Below are positions 41,601 to 49,894 of a stretch of 64,000 bases of DNA, one piece after another. Origin of the DNA: Micromonospora sp. FIMYZ51 (GTDB lineage: Bacteria; Actinomycetota; Actinomycetes; Mycobacteriales; Micromonosporaceae); contig NZ_CP134706.1 in the NCBI RefSeq assembly GCF_038246755.1, positions 3,782,001-3,846,000 of the forward strand, given 5' to 3'. The translations under genes and the position numbers were made by a program. The notes beneath the pieces were generated by a model. It ran no database searches and was not told the origin of the DNA. It saw only the letters and a list, made by a program, of their open reading frames with translations. Position 1 is the first letter of the stretch. Each line of letters starts with the position of its first letter.

Positions 41601-43617
41601 GGAGGCCGGCGTGCATGACGTTGAGCCACAGAGAGACCTCGGCCAGCTCGACCGCCATGGAGTTCAGGTCGACGCCGTAGCAGTTGTGCAGGGCGATGTA
41701 CGCCTTCACCCGCTGGAGTTCGAGGTGATACTGCTCCGGGTCGAGGGTGGTGTCGAGTTCCTTCTGGCGGCGGCGTAGGTATTCGGCGGCGACCTGGTTG
41801 ATGGCCTCGTTGAGGAACGCGCCGGAGCCGAGCGCCGGCTCGCAGATCGTCCAGTCCAGCAGCTCACGGGCGGGCGTGATCGTGTCGTCCTGGTCGAGGC
41901 GGTACTTCAGGGCGAGTTGGACGGTGACCTCGGTAAGCGACTGCGGGGTGTAGTAGGAGGCGCTGGTCTGCCGGTCCCGGCCGGCGAGCCGGTAGACGAA
42001 CTGGCCGGGGTCGTAGCTGACCCGGCTACGCACGCCCGTGTAGGCGTTCTCGCGGTAGACGAAGACGTTGTCGTCGTACTCGTCGGCCTTGGAGGCGGGG
42101 ATCATCCACGAGCCGTCCTTCGGGTCGCCGTTCTTGGCGACCTCGTAGAGCTGCTCGGTGGCGACGAAACCGGTGTACGACATCAGGCCCTCGTAGACCG
42201 CGCCGAGCTGGTTGATGCCGAGCTGGGCGTACGAGATGAAGCCGCCGCGCCGCCGCTTGCCGCCCTTGGTGAGCATCAGGCGGCGCAGCACCTCGTAGAG
42301 GACCTTGTTGCGCAGCCGGGTGTCGATGGTCGGGGCGTCCGGGTCGTCCTCGTCGCTGCCGGGGGCGGGGATGAGCTGGCCGATCAGGTGAGTCTTCTCG
42401 GGCAGGAAGAGGTCCGACTTCATCGGCTCGAAGCGCAGGCCCTCCCCCTCGCTGGCGTTCTGCGCGATCTCGGTGCCGCCGCGTTGGTTGTGGCCGTCGT
42501 TGACCATGCGGAACAGCAGGTCGAGCGACTCGTAGAGGTGGGTGCCGTCCTCGGCCGACGATGGCAGGCGGCGGGAGACCAGGTCGCCGATGCGGGCCAG
42601 GCTGTAGCCCTCGACGTACTGCGGGTCGTTGACCGGCAGCACGCCCAGCTCGGGTCGGGCCTCGGCGTAGAGCAGGAAGAGGATCCGGTAGAGGTAGCGC
42701 AGCGCCTCGCGGCCGAGTTCCTTGGCCAGCTCGTCAAGCATCATCACCTGATCCGGCTGGTAGCCGGCGGCGCGGATGCGGTCCAGCACCTCGTTGGCGA
42801 TGAGTTCGACGGAGACCTTCAGGCCCTCGCGCAGTTCGCCGGAGACACCCACGGCGTGCTGGCGGGAACCGGCGACCAGGTCGGCGAGGGGTTCGGTGCC
42901 GCCCTCGGCGGGCGGGCGCAGCGAGTCGGCGCCGAAGAGGGCGGCGACGACGTCGTACTCCCGGTCGTCGTTTCGGGCGTACGCGGTGTCCAGGCTGACG
43001 GCCAGGTAGCGGCCCTCGCCCCAGGCGGCCCGGTCGGCGAGGGTGACCACTGCACCGCTGAGGATCAGCACGTAGCGGGGTGGCCGCTCGGCGGCGAACA
43101 GCCACGAGGCGAGTTTCGCGCCGGTGGTGATTGTTTCGTTGCCGGGCAGGGTCACCGGGTCGAGCAGCCGGCCCGCGCCGTCCGGGTCCTGGGCGGCCTC
43201 GGTGTCGACGGCCCAGCCGCAGTCCAACGCGACGATGCCGTGCGCGGTGCCCAGTTCGGCGTACGCGACGGTGATCTCCTGTTCGTGGCCGGCGCGTTCG
43301 ACGGTGATGATCTGCCGGGGTCGTTCGTCGGTGAGGGCGGCCGGACTCGGCGCGAAGCCGAGCGCCTCCAGCAGCTGCTGGTGCAGCTTGCGGAGCCGTT
43401 CCGGGTCGAAGAACTCCTCGTCGGCCAGCTCGGTCTTCGCGTCGAAGTAGGGCCGGCGCATGCTCCGCAGGCCGGTACGCGGGGTTTGCTCGCCGGACTT
43501 CTCGGCCTTGATCCAGCCCTTGACCAGGTCGCTGTTCTTGAGGGTGGTGGGCAGGATCTCGGCGAGATAGTGCGCGGAAAGGTACTCGCCGCGGTTGGTA
43601 AGCGACTCGAAGCTCAT
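38647..43617 (-). CDS. Giant Eco57I/PglX-type N6-adenine DNA methyltransferase
   Basis: 1656 aa. The ATG at 43617 overlaps the stop of the SNF2 gene (ATGA). SAM-binding motif I is seen as TICEPALGSGAFLNEAI near residue 595, preceded by YYTPQSLTEVTVQLAL, and the adenine-methylase motif IV is NPPW near 1030. The 430-residue gap between the motifs, rich in charged helices, is unusually long. The N terminus (YLSAHYLAEILPTTL, YFDAKTEL ... RLRKLHQQLLEALGF) resembles methylases of BREX/Pgl and class 1 DISARM (PglX, DrmMI). The region downstream of about residue 1000 is encoded by clearly lower-GC DNA. It probably marks host DNA, or possibly phage DNA, for a restriction system formed with its neighbours. 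No nuclease motif was found in the protein itself. Confidence 0.85.
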   Translation of the reverse strand: MSFESLTNRGEYLSAHYLAEILPTTLKNSDLVKGWIKAEKSGEQTPRTGLRSMRRPYFDAKTELADEEFFDPERLRKLHQQLLEALGFAPSPAALTDERPRQIITVERAGHEQEITVAYAELGTAHGIVALDCGWAVDTEAAQDPDGAGRLLDPVTLPGNETITTGAKLASWLFAAERPPRYVLILSGAVVTLADRAAWGEGRYLAVSLDTAYARNDDREYDVVAALFGADSLRPPAEGGTEPLADLVAGSRQHAVGVSGELREGLKVSVELIANEVLDRIRAAGYQPDQVMMLDELAKELGREALRYLYRILFLLYAEARPELGVLPVNDPQYVEGYSLARIGDLVSRRLPSSAEDGTHLYESLDLLFRMVNDGHNQRGGTEIAQNASEGEGLRFEPMKSDLFLPEKTHLIGQLIPAPGSDEDDPDAPTIDTRLRNKVLYEVLRRLMLTKGGKRRRGGFISYAQLGINQLGAVYEGLMSYTGFVATEQLYEVAKNGDPKDGSWMIPASKADEYDDNVFVYRENAYTGVRSRVSYDPGQFVYRLAGRDRQTSASYYTPQSLTEVTVQLALKYRLDQDDTITPARELLDWTICEPALGSGAFLNEAINQVAAEYLRRRQKELDTTLDPEQYHLELQRVKAYIALHNCYGVDLNSMAVELAEVSLWLNVMHAGLQAPWFGLHLRRGNSLIGCGRKTYDAKQLADKSWLTTAPQEKPFRDGPIDPDTIHHFLLPADGWGAVAGEKEARELAPAETARLKAWRTAMKRTPSAKGKNSQVKRLQALGRRVEFLWGLVQQRLAISEREIRRDIPVWGADDLPPVTEAVPRDRILADLTAPGTPYWRLKTLMDVWCALWFWPLDKVGLLDGSDTDAYPAAPVQVTHVKDEPAYDEPPAYEAADLFGNVQPQQMKLPTKPTGGARRMTVAEQLRQQVPLTNLDDWLTFAEALIGRKDVDEATEAFYGRKLTSLAEMSDFEQRLDGVIGVDSPWTLSDRFPWLLTASHIAAEQGFFHWELTFAQAFGVGGFDLQVGNPPWVRPVWRQDAVLAEHEPWFMLFEQASNELRDRRKSAQLAESVARWDFMNELTVNGGVVSYLGGVSTYPLLAGTQPDLYRAFMCRVWAQLRPNGVAGLLHPDSHLTGSLESNLRGETYRRLLLHAHFQNRRLIFPEIDWNKQFGLHVYGTSGEVGFTHVSWLFDPVTLVSSLDHVGDGEPPGLKYRGYWDLRPHHARIVHVDAERLLEWDRLQPEANREGRVPRLLYPVSSLEQDAIAALANWPYRLGELDPWISAGLHESGAKKAGIIRQKLSRPETWNEVILRGPQISVATPFAKKPPETSHTHKPVDLTQLPRDAVQATDYVRATNAEVFRQAQAIWGTRRESEYFRLAWREMVPASTERSLFAALLPPGPMHVHGIRTLACQDNATTALIAGFWAALPLDYALRIGGRGHLDAADAKAMPIPALPHPLGQALLVRAMRLNCLVEEYSPLWSELYDSEWRNERWACSWSGLQPLGAVRDVWSATSPLRTDRERRAALVEIDALVAVWLGIDLRQLVALYRARFPQLVDYESAMWFDAKGKRIAANFNQWGYGQTKDHYGKLMAHLEDPDRSQVPEGYTAPFFKADREEEYQQAHAVFSKRLQHAIGAGRHPYSSRSSWGTPRWQ

Positions 43618-46436
43618 GCTTGCACTCCGTGCTCAGGGGAGGATTCCGCGGCGGGGACGAGGACGGCGAGGACGCGGAGCAGCGGTTCGCCGTCGGTTTC
43701 CAGGCGGTCGAGCAGGTCGTGCTGCTCGGCGACGGTGGCATCGACGCGCTGGCGGCGGCGTTCGCGGTGCGCGCCGGGCAGCTCGTCGAGAAGGCTGGCC
43801 TGCTGGAAGGCGGTCAGGCGTTCCCGGTGGCGGCGCAGCGGTTCGGCGTTTGCGGCGTCGAACTCGGCGCGCTTGCCTGCCAGGTGGTCGCGGGCGGCGG
43901 CCACCGCCTTAGCCAGCAGCTCGCTCAGCGGGGCGGTGTCGATGGCCTCGGCCCGGTTGACCATGTCGGGGCCGACGCCGGCCGCGCGCAGCACCTCGTC
44001 CATCGGCGCGATTGTCGGCTCGGCGGGCAGGCCGGCCACGGCCATCCACTGCACCACAGTCGGTTGGCCGAGCCGGTTGGCGTAGACGCCCTGGATCAGG
44101 AAGGTCGGGCTGGTCACGTCGGCGGTGAGCACCGGGGCCTGCTGGCGGCCCAGCCGGATCAGCACCTTGTCGACAAGCCAGTCGACCATCGGATGCACGT
44201 CGCTGAGGAAGGCGATCTCCGGCCACATCGGAGTTTTGCTCTGCCGGGCCTGGTCGAGCTTGCGTTGGGCCAGCGGACGGTCGAAGGTCACCTTCAGCCG
44301 CAACTGCTCGCCCTCGCGGTGGGCGCGCAGGTAGGAGCGCGGCAGGTCGGTGAGCCGGTGCACCAGGTCGTCGGGGGCGAGGAAGGTAAGCAGCTCGTCC
44401 TCGCGGCGCAGGTCGATGCGGTCCTCGGGCCGGTCGTCGTAGATCTCGTGCAGGGCGGCGTCGACGAAGTCCCGGGTGGAGTCGAAGAGCTTCGGCACGC
44501 GCGCCTGCGGCAGTTCGGCGGCGACCGGGGCGGAGCCGACATCGCCGAAAAGGTCGGCCATCACGTCGATCTCGGCGTGCGCGTCCGCGTACGACTGGTC
44601 GACGGTCTTGCCGTGCAGCAGGTCGCGGACCAGGCGGTCCTCCTCGGCCTTCGCGTCGTAGAGGCCGGTCGCGGCCTCCACGCTGCCGAGGGTGCGGTGC
44701 GCGACCGCCTCCCGGTCGAGCAGCTTCTCCGAGACCGTACGGTCGTCCTTGGCGTCCTCGCGGGCGGAGGTGAGGATCAGCGCGCGGAACTGCGGCTGGT
44801 GGCGCTGCCCGTAGCGGTCGATGCGGCCGTTGCGCTGCTCGATCCGGATCAGGCTCCACGGGATGTCGTAGTGGATCAGGTGGTGGCACTGCTGGTGCAG
44901 GTTGACGCCCTCGGAGGCCACGTCGCCGGTGAAGAGCAGCCGCACGCCGCTGCCGGCCAACTCGAACTCCTGGAGGACCTTCTGTTCGTCGGAGTCGGCC
45001 ACGCCGCCGTGCAGCACCCGCACGGCGTCCGGCTTGAGCCCGAGCAGGGCGGGGACGGTCTCGGCGAGCCACTTGATCGTCGGTACCCGCTCGGAGAAGA
45101 CCACCGCCCGGATGTCGCTGCCCTTGCCGACGCCGATCCGCTTCAGCTCCTCGACCAGGTGGCGCAGCTTGCTTGAGTCAGCGTCGGTCATCGCCGAGGT
45201 CAGCTCCGCGAGCCGGTCCAGCGCCGCACGTTCGGTGCCGGTGGCCTTCTTGCTCCGGTTGGTCACCGTCTCGTGCAGCGCGCGGTGCGAGGAGAGAAAA
45301 GACTTCAACAAGGTGTACGGGAAGAGCCGGTGCTGACCGGTGACCGCCTCGTCGCTCCACTTGCCGGCCAGCCACACGTCGGTCAGCTCGTCGAAGATCT
45401 GCTCCTCGATCTCGCCGGCCGGGCAGTGGATGGCCTGCGACGGGCCACGGTCGGCCCAGCGGTCGCCGATCTGGTCGCGTACCTCGGGGCTGATCTTCGT
45501 ACGCCGCAGGTAGAGGTGCGCGATGTCGCTGGCCTGGTAGTCCTTCGGGTTGGCGATGGCGGCCGGGTCGAGCAGCGAGATGAGCTGCGCGAAGGACTCC
45601 TTGTCGCCATTGTGCGGGGTGGCGCTGGCCAGCAGCAGCGCGTCGGTCTTCGCGGCCAGCCGGCGGGCCAACTCGTTGCGCTTGGTGCCCTTGTTGATCA
45701 GGTTGTGTGACTCGTCGATGACCACCGCGTCCCAGGTGGTGGCGTCGAGGTGGTGGCCGAACTGGCCGGCGTCCTTGAGTGTGTCGACGGAGATGATGGC
45801 CCGCTTGAAGTGGGTGAACGGGTTACGCCCGGCCGGGATCTCCTGCTGGATGCGCTGAATGCCGGTGGAGTCGAGACGCACCAGCGGGATGGCGAACCGG
45901 GTCCACAGCTCCCGCTGGAACTGCTCCAGCACCTGCTGCGGTGAGACCACGAGGATGCGGTCCCCCCGGCCCCGGCGGATCAGCTCGGCGAGGATCAGCC
46001 CGATCTCCAGGGTTTTGCCCAGGCCGACCACGTCGGCGAGCAGGATGCGTGGGCGCAGGCCGGCCAGGGCCAGCTCGACCGGGCGCTGCTGGTACGTCAG
46101 CGGATCGAGCAGGAACCGGTCGGTCAACGCCAGACCGCGTTCGGTACGCGGCAGGGGCGTACGCCGCAGCACCGCCTCCAAAAAGAGTCGACTCTGCCGG
46201 AAGCGGGAGGAGGTGTCCCGGACGAGTGTGGTCTCCTCGGGACGCATCGGCTGGATGCCCCGGTCGAGTTCGGTGAAGAAGGTCGCCTCGACGTCCTGGA
46301 CGAACTCGGAGACACCCACCGCCTTGATCATGGTGCCGTCCGCGGTGCCGGTCTTGACGCTGCGTACCAGCCACTCCTCGTCGCGGACGACAATGCGGGA
46401 GCCCGGCGCGAAGGTCGCGCCCTGGGGGGTGGTCAT
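43614..46436 (-). CDS. SNF2-family helicase, DrmD/HepA-like
   Basis: 940 aa, ATG at 46436. It starts with a small SH3-like region (FAPGSRIVVRDEEWLVRSV) as in the SNF2 helicases of restriction systems. Walker A is ADVVGLGKT (134-142), the DEAH-type box VVIDESHNL lies near 236, and TGDVASEGVNLHQQC with GRIDRYGQRHQ forms motifs V and VI. The C-terminal third (SPTFLIQGVYANRLGQPTVVQWMAVAG ... RERRRQRVDATVAEQHDLLDRLE) includes a long coiled segment. Members translocate on double-stranded DNA and are partners of giant adenine methylases in class 1 DISARM and related islands. The overlap with the methylase gene (4 bp) and the 16-bp gap to the kinase show one operon. Confidence 0.86.
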   Translation of the reverse strand: MTTPQGATFAPGSRIVVRDEEWLVRSVKTGTADGTMIKAVGVSEFVQDVEATFFTELDRGIQPMRPEETTLVRDTSSRFRQSRLFLEAVLRRTPLPRTERGLALTDRFLLDPLTYQQRPVELALAGLRPRILLADVVGLGKTLEIGLILAELIRRGRGDRILVVSPQQVLEQFQRELWTRFAIPLVRLDSTGIQRIQQEIPAGRNPFTHFKRAIISVDTLKDAGQFGHHLDATTWDAVVIDESHNLINKGTKRNELARRLAAKTDALLLASATPHNGDKESFAQLISLLDPAAIANPKDYQASDIAHLYLRRTKISPEVRDQIGDRWADRGPSQAIHCPAGEIEEQIFDELTDVWLAGKWSDEAVTGQHRLFPYTLLKSFLSSHRALHETVTNRSKKATGTERAALDRLAELTSAMTDADSSKLRHLVEELKRIGVGKGSDIRAVVFSERVPTIKWLAETVPALLGLKPDAVRVLHGGVADSDEQKVLQEFELAGSGVRLLFTGDVASEGVNLHQQCHHLIHYDIPWSLIRIEQRNGRIDRYGQRHQPQFRALILTSAREDAKDDRTVSEKLLDREAVAHRTLGSVEAATGLYDAKAEEDRLVRDLLHGKTVDQSYADAHAEIDVMADLFGDVGSAPVAAELPQARVPKLFDSTRDFVDAALHEIYDDRPEDRIDLRREDELLTFLAPDDLVHRLTDLPRSYLRAHREGEQLRLKVTFDRPLAQRKLDQARQSKTPMWPEIAFLSDVHPMVDWLVDKVLIRLGRQQAPVLTADVTSPTFLIQGVYANRLGQPTVVQWMAVAGLPAEPTIAPMDEVLRAAGVGPDMVNRAEAIDTAPLSELLAKAVAAARDHLAGKRAEFDAANAEPLRRHRERLTAFQQASLLDELPGAHRERRRQRVDATVAEQHDLLDRLETDGEPLLRVLAVLVPAAESSPEHGVQA

Positions 46437-46452
46437 CGGTGGTGCGGCCTTC

Positions 46453-47538
46453 CTACAGGGTGGCTCGGCGGGCGTACTGGTGGCGCAGCTTCTCGACCAG
46501 CCAGGTCACGTCGACCGGCGGGGCGCTCCCGGGCCGCTCGGAGGCGACCTTCGTGGGTGCCGGTTCCGCGACGGTGCTCGTCCCCCCTTCGAGGGTGTAG
46601 CCCTGGTCGGTCACCGGCGGAGCCTCGGGGTCCTGCTTCGGGTCCTGGAGGTCCGGCGGGACCAGCAACTCCGTCGCGCTGTCGTAGGTGCGCGCGGCGA
46701 CCTCCTGCCGCAGGGCATGCACGTTCCCGCCGCCGGACGCGGTGGCCACGGCCAGCAACCGGGCCTGGATGTCGGCGAGCGCGGGCCGGGCGGTCGGGTC
46801 GAAGGCGAGCATCGCGCCGAGCAGCTGCACCAGTTCGGCCGGTACGCCGGAGAGATCGGGCAGGTCGCTCGGCTCGGTGATCCGCAGCAGCAGGTTCCAT
46901 GAGTTGGCCGGTGGATAGAGGTGGTGCCCGGTCAGCGCGAAGACCAGGACGGCGGCCAGCCCGTAGACGTCCACCGCAGGAATCAGCTTCCGCTCGCCGC
47001 GAACCTGTTCGGGTGACATGTAGGCGGGGGTGCCGACCATGGCGCCCGGTGCGGTCAGGTAGTCGCTGCGGTCGATGAGCACCGCCAGACCGAAGTCGAT
47101 AAGCTTCGGGCCGTCCGGGCCGAGGATGATGTTCTGCGGCTTGAGATCGCGGTGCAGCAGCCCGGCCTGGTGCACCTTGCCCAGCCCTTCGGCGAGCATG
47201 GCACCGGCCATCGCGGCCAGCGGCAGTGGCAGCGGGCCCTGGGCGTCGACGTGCTGGCGCAGGGTGGCACCGGGGACGTACTCGACCGCCAGCCAGGCCG
47301 GGTCGCCGGTGGCGTCGGCGTCCTCAAGGCGCGCGACCCGGGAGCCGAAGACCAGCTTGAGGCTCTCCACCTCGGCGGCGAACCGGTCCCGGATCGTCGG
47401 TGTCTCGATCAGGTTCTTCCTGATCACCTTGAGCGCGACGCGCTGGGCGATCGGCGACACCGCGAAGAAGACCTCACCCATGCCACCGGCGCCGAGCGGC
47501 TTGACCAACGTGTAGCCGCCGATGCTGCCCAGCGTCAT
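46453..47538 (-). CDS. Cytosolic Hanks-type serine/threonine protein kinase
   Basis: 361 aa from the ATG at 47538 with GGAGGGGA upstream. All core motifs are present: glycine loop LGAGGMGEV, catalytic Lys37 in VALKVI, HRDLKPQN (129-136), DFG (148-150) and GTPAYMSPEQ. The kinase domain is followed by about 90 residues of low complexity (VPPDLQDPKQDPEAPP) and a short helix (VTWLVEKLRHQYARR); no membrane helix and no PASTA domain. It heads the cluster with the SNF2 helicase and methylase. In Streptomyces Pgl the kinase PglW works with the methylase PglX, and free kinases such as Stk2 also act in phage defence, so a role in triggering or licensing the system is likely but inferred. Confidence 0.87.
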   Translation of the reverse strand: MTLGSIGGYTLVKPLGAGGMGEVFFAVSPIAQRVALKVIRKNLIETPTIRDRFAAEVESLKLVFGSRVARLEDADATGDPAWLAVEYVPGATLRQHVDAQGPLPLPLAAMAGAMLAEGLGKVHQAGLLHRDLKPQNIILGPDGPKLIDFGLAVLIDRSDYLTAPGAMVGTPAYMSPEQVRGERKLIPAVDVYGLAAVLVFALTGHHLYPPANSWNLLLRITEPSDLPDLSGVPAELVQLLGAMLAFDPTARPALADIQARLLAVATASGGGNVHALRQEVAARTYDSATELLVPPDLQDPKQDPEAPPVTDQGYTLEGGTSTVAEPAPTKVASERPGSAPPVDVTWLVEKLRHQYARRATL

Positions 47539-47775
47539 CCGGTCCCCTCCACAATGGCCCCTGCCCCCGAAGCATGCCTCTGGTCGCCGCGCTCGGGCCG
47601 CACGAACGCATGACCGTACAGCGCTGGGCCATCGAGAGCTACCGTCCCTTTGGCGCGTTACGGCACCCTGTCGGACCACAGTCGACAGTTTGATCTGCCT
47701 CTTACCGGTGCGGATCCGCTGAGACCACCGGGAGCGCCAAATCACCGTCGGATATCCGACCGAATGTGAGCTGTG
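47539..47775 (-). promoter_or_regulatory. Upstream region of the kinase/SNF2/methylase operon
   Basis: About 240 bp without a gene between the immunity-candidate stop and the kinase start, with lower GC near 47640-47700. It must contain the promoter of the cluster; no clear -35/-10 pair could be assigned. Confidence 0.3.
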
Positions 47776-48186
47776 TCAGCTGTTCCAGAACATGAGGTCG
47801 CGCGCCTGCCGCGAACACGCCGCCAACTCCGGCACCTCGCGGGCCGGGACGACGTAGTCGCGTTCGCGGATGAGGGTCAGGAACTGCTCGGGCACCGTGA
47901 CCCGATGGCGACGTACGTAATAGGCGAAGTCCTTACGCCACAGCCAGTCGCCGTCGGTCAACACCGTCGCCCCGTTGAGCACCTGCTGGCCGGCGTCGAA
48001 CGGGTCATCGGCGACGTCCATCACGTCGATGAGGACGTAGCCCGAGTTCAGATAGCCGACCACCTGGGCGAGGTCGGGCAGCTCCGCGTCGGCGACGCTG
48101 TCGAAGATGCTCGGCTGCGGATCGGTGGAACGCACCGGCCCGAACTCGACGAACATTCCCGCCGTCCGCAACTGACCGCTCTCCAT
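47776..48186 (-). CDS. Immunity-protein candidate of the polymorphic toxin cassette
   Basis: 136 aa from the ATG at 48186, which overlaps the toxin stop by one base (TAATG). The protein is acidic (FVEFGPVRSTDPQPSIFDSVADAELPDLAQVVGYLNSGYVLIDVMDVADDPFDAG) and ends TLIRERDYVVPAREVPELAACSRQARDLMFWNS. The gene order toxin-immunity, strong coupling and acidic composition fit an immunity protein, though the family was not named. The function is inferred entirely from context. Confidence 0.65.
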   Translation of the reverse strand: MESGQLRTAGMFVEFGPVRSTDPQPSIFDSVADAELPDLAQVVGYLNSGYVLIDVMDVADDPFDAGQQVLNGATVLTDGDWLWRKDFAYYVRRHRVTVPEQFLTLIRERDYVVPAREVPELAACSRQARDLMFWNS

Positions 48187-49568
48187 TACCGCCCACTCTT
48201 CGGATAGAAGGTCTTCCACTCGCCGTCACCCCGGATCACCGGAGTCTGCCCAACCGGACCATACCGGTCCACGCCGACCGCGTCCGTGGGCGCGGTGACC
48301 GGTACGCCGAGGGCGTCGGCGACCTGCTGTGCCGCCGGTGGCACGCCGGCTTCGGGGTTCACGGCCCCGGTGTGGCAGGCCACCAGCCGGACCGGCCCGC
48401 CGTCGTAGTGCGGGTTGGTGCGGATCGCGTCGGCGATCTGCTGCGGGTGGGTGTAGCCGGAGGGATGGTCTCCACCGTCGGCACCCAACAGGCCGGGACG
48501 GAACATGCCGTTGCGTTCACCGTGCACCACCACGTCATGGTGGCCGGTGATCGGGCCCACCAAGTCGAAGTTGTTCATCGTCGCGCTGTCGTAGCCGATC
48601 GCGGTGCTGGTCGAACGGTGATAGACCGGATCTCCGGCCAGCAGTTGCGCGTCCGGCGGTGGCGGTGGCTGCGGATGTGCGGTCGGGTCGCTCCAGTCCG
48701 ACCGGCGCCCCATCGGGTCCAGCTCCGGCCCTCCGCGCGGCGCGGCACTCCCATCGGGCGGTGCGCTGCCGGGCGGAGCGGTGGGATCGGTGCGGGCGGC
48801 TCGGTGCAGCAGGCGATTCAGCTCGTCGATCAGATCATCCAACCGCCGGAGCAGCGGCACCAGGCGGCGCAAGCTGTTGATCAGGGCACTGACCAGCTTG
48901 CCGATGCGTGCCGCCCACTTGGCGACCAGGCTGCTCACCTGGGAGATGACCAGCGGAGTGGCCGCGCCCAGCGTGGCTCCGGTCTCGGCCAGCCAGAGCG
49001 GCAGCCTGACCGCCAGCACGGACACGAAATCCGCGATCAGGTCCCGGACCAGCTCGCGGGTAAGCGCCACCAGGAGGCCAGCGCCCTCCACCAGCGAGGC
49101 GATACCGCTGGCGGCCCGAGCGATGCCGTCCATCGCCCGGATCTGACCGGTCAGGTGTGCCTGGTACGCCCGCGCCGACGCGCCCTCCCAGCCGACCAGT
49201 TGCGTAATCATCGCCGTTTGCAGGTCGGCCGCCGTACTGGTGCTCTCCGCCGCGATGTTGCGCCAGGTCTGCGCGTACGCGGTGATCTGGTCGGGGTCGC
49301 CGGCCAGCCAGTCCAGCGCGTCCGACAACGGCTTCACGTGTTCCAGCAGCCAGCCGACACCCCAGCTCACCAGCGAGCCGAGTGGGTCGAGCACGGTGGC
49401 CAGCGCGTCCAAGGAGGTGGAAACGCCACCGATCGTGGTGTCGATCCAACTGCCCGACTCGATGCCGGCCACCGTGTCAGCGATCTCCTCGACCAGCCCG
49501 AGCCCCGAGTACCAGCGGGTCGAGTCGATGCGCGGCGCCACCAGGTGGTTGGCAGCCACGCCGGTCAC
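48186..49568 (-). CDS. WXG100/ESX-type polymorphic toxin
   Basis: 460 aa, GTG at 49568 overlapping the stop of the EspC-like gene. Residues 1-250 are helical with WXG-type features (WLAGDPDQITAYAQTWRNIAAES, LVGWEGASARAYQAHL), like N-terminal delivery domains exported by type VII secretion. A Pro/Ser linker is followed by a C-terminal domain with PQQIADAIRTNPHYDGGPVRLVACHTGAVNPEAG and AQQVADALGVPVTAPTDAVGVDRYG, which is common at the ends of actinobacterial polymorphic toxins and may be a processing or toxin domain. The activity is unknown. It probably acts against neighbouring cells, with the 136-aa protein as immunity. Confidence 0.75.
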   Translation of the reverse strand: MTGVAANHLVAPRIDSTRWYSGLGLVEEIADTVAGIESGSWIDTTIGGVSTSLDALATVLDPLGSLVSWGVGWLLEHVKPLSDALDWLAGDPDQITAYAQTWRNIAAESTSTAADLQTAMITQLVGWEGASARAYQAHLTGQIRAMDGIARAASGIASLVEGAGLLVALTRELVRDLIADFVSVLAVRLPLWLAETGATLGAATPLVISQVSSLVAKWAARIGKLVSALINSLRRLVPLLRRLDDLIDELNRLLHRAARTDPTAPPGSAPPDGSAAPRGGPELDPMGRRSDWSDPTAHPQPPPPPDAQLLAGDPVYHRSTSTAIGYDSATMNNFDLVGPITGHHDVVVHGERNGMFRPGLLGADGGDHPSGYTHPQQIADAIRTNPHYDGGPVRLVACHTGAVNPEAGVPPAAQQVADALGVPVTAPTDAVGVDRYGPVGQTPVIRGDGEWKTFYPKSGR

Positions 49569-49894
49569 AGCGGCAGTTCCAACCGGCCGGAAGCACGGAC
49601 CCGGCGCGCGTTGCCCTGATCGGTCGACTCGGTGGTGGCGGCGACCGTCCGCAGACTGGTCGCCGTCTCCCGCAGGGCCGTCGCGGCTTCGTCGAGCGCG
49701 GTCACCGCCCGCTCTCCCACCGGATCGATCAGCCGGGGTAGGAAGGCACAGATCTGCCCATACGCCTGTGTGCCCAGCTGCACCTGCGCCGCCGCGCTAC
49801 GGGCGGTCGTTATCCGGTCGGCGGCCTCATCCACTGCTGTGGCGTGTCGATCCAATGCGGTGATCGGCATCTGCATTTGCGGATCACCAGCCAT
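49565..49894 (-). CDS. EspC-like ESX-associated protein
   Basis: 109 aa from the ATG at 49894. Small all-helical protein (ITALDRHATAVDEAADRITTARSAAAQVQLGTQAYGQICAFLPRLIDPVGERAVTALDEAATALRETATSLR) of the EspC/excreted-factor type that accompanies type VII secretion substrates. It overlaps the genes on both sides (11 bp with the YbaB-like gene, 4 bp with the toxin), so it is part of the export cassette and likely pairs with the toxin N terminus. Confidence 0.7.
   Translation of the reverse strand: MAGDPQMQMPITALDRHATAVDEAADRITTARSAAAQVQLGTQAYGQICAFLPRLIDPVGERAVTALDEAATALRETATSLRTVAATTESTDQGNARRVRASGRLELPL

Noticed and set aside
41917..44085. 722-codon plus-strand frame spanning the methylase/SNF2 junction
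   Set aside because: It runs antisense to two recognised genes across their overlap and has no domain signature.
14144..47538. A complete class 1 DISARM system made from the DUF1998 helicase and the SNF2/methylase pair
   Set aside because: The parts are about 16 kb apart in separate operons with unrelated genes between; no separate drmB or drmC was seen.
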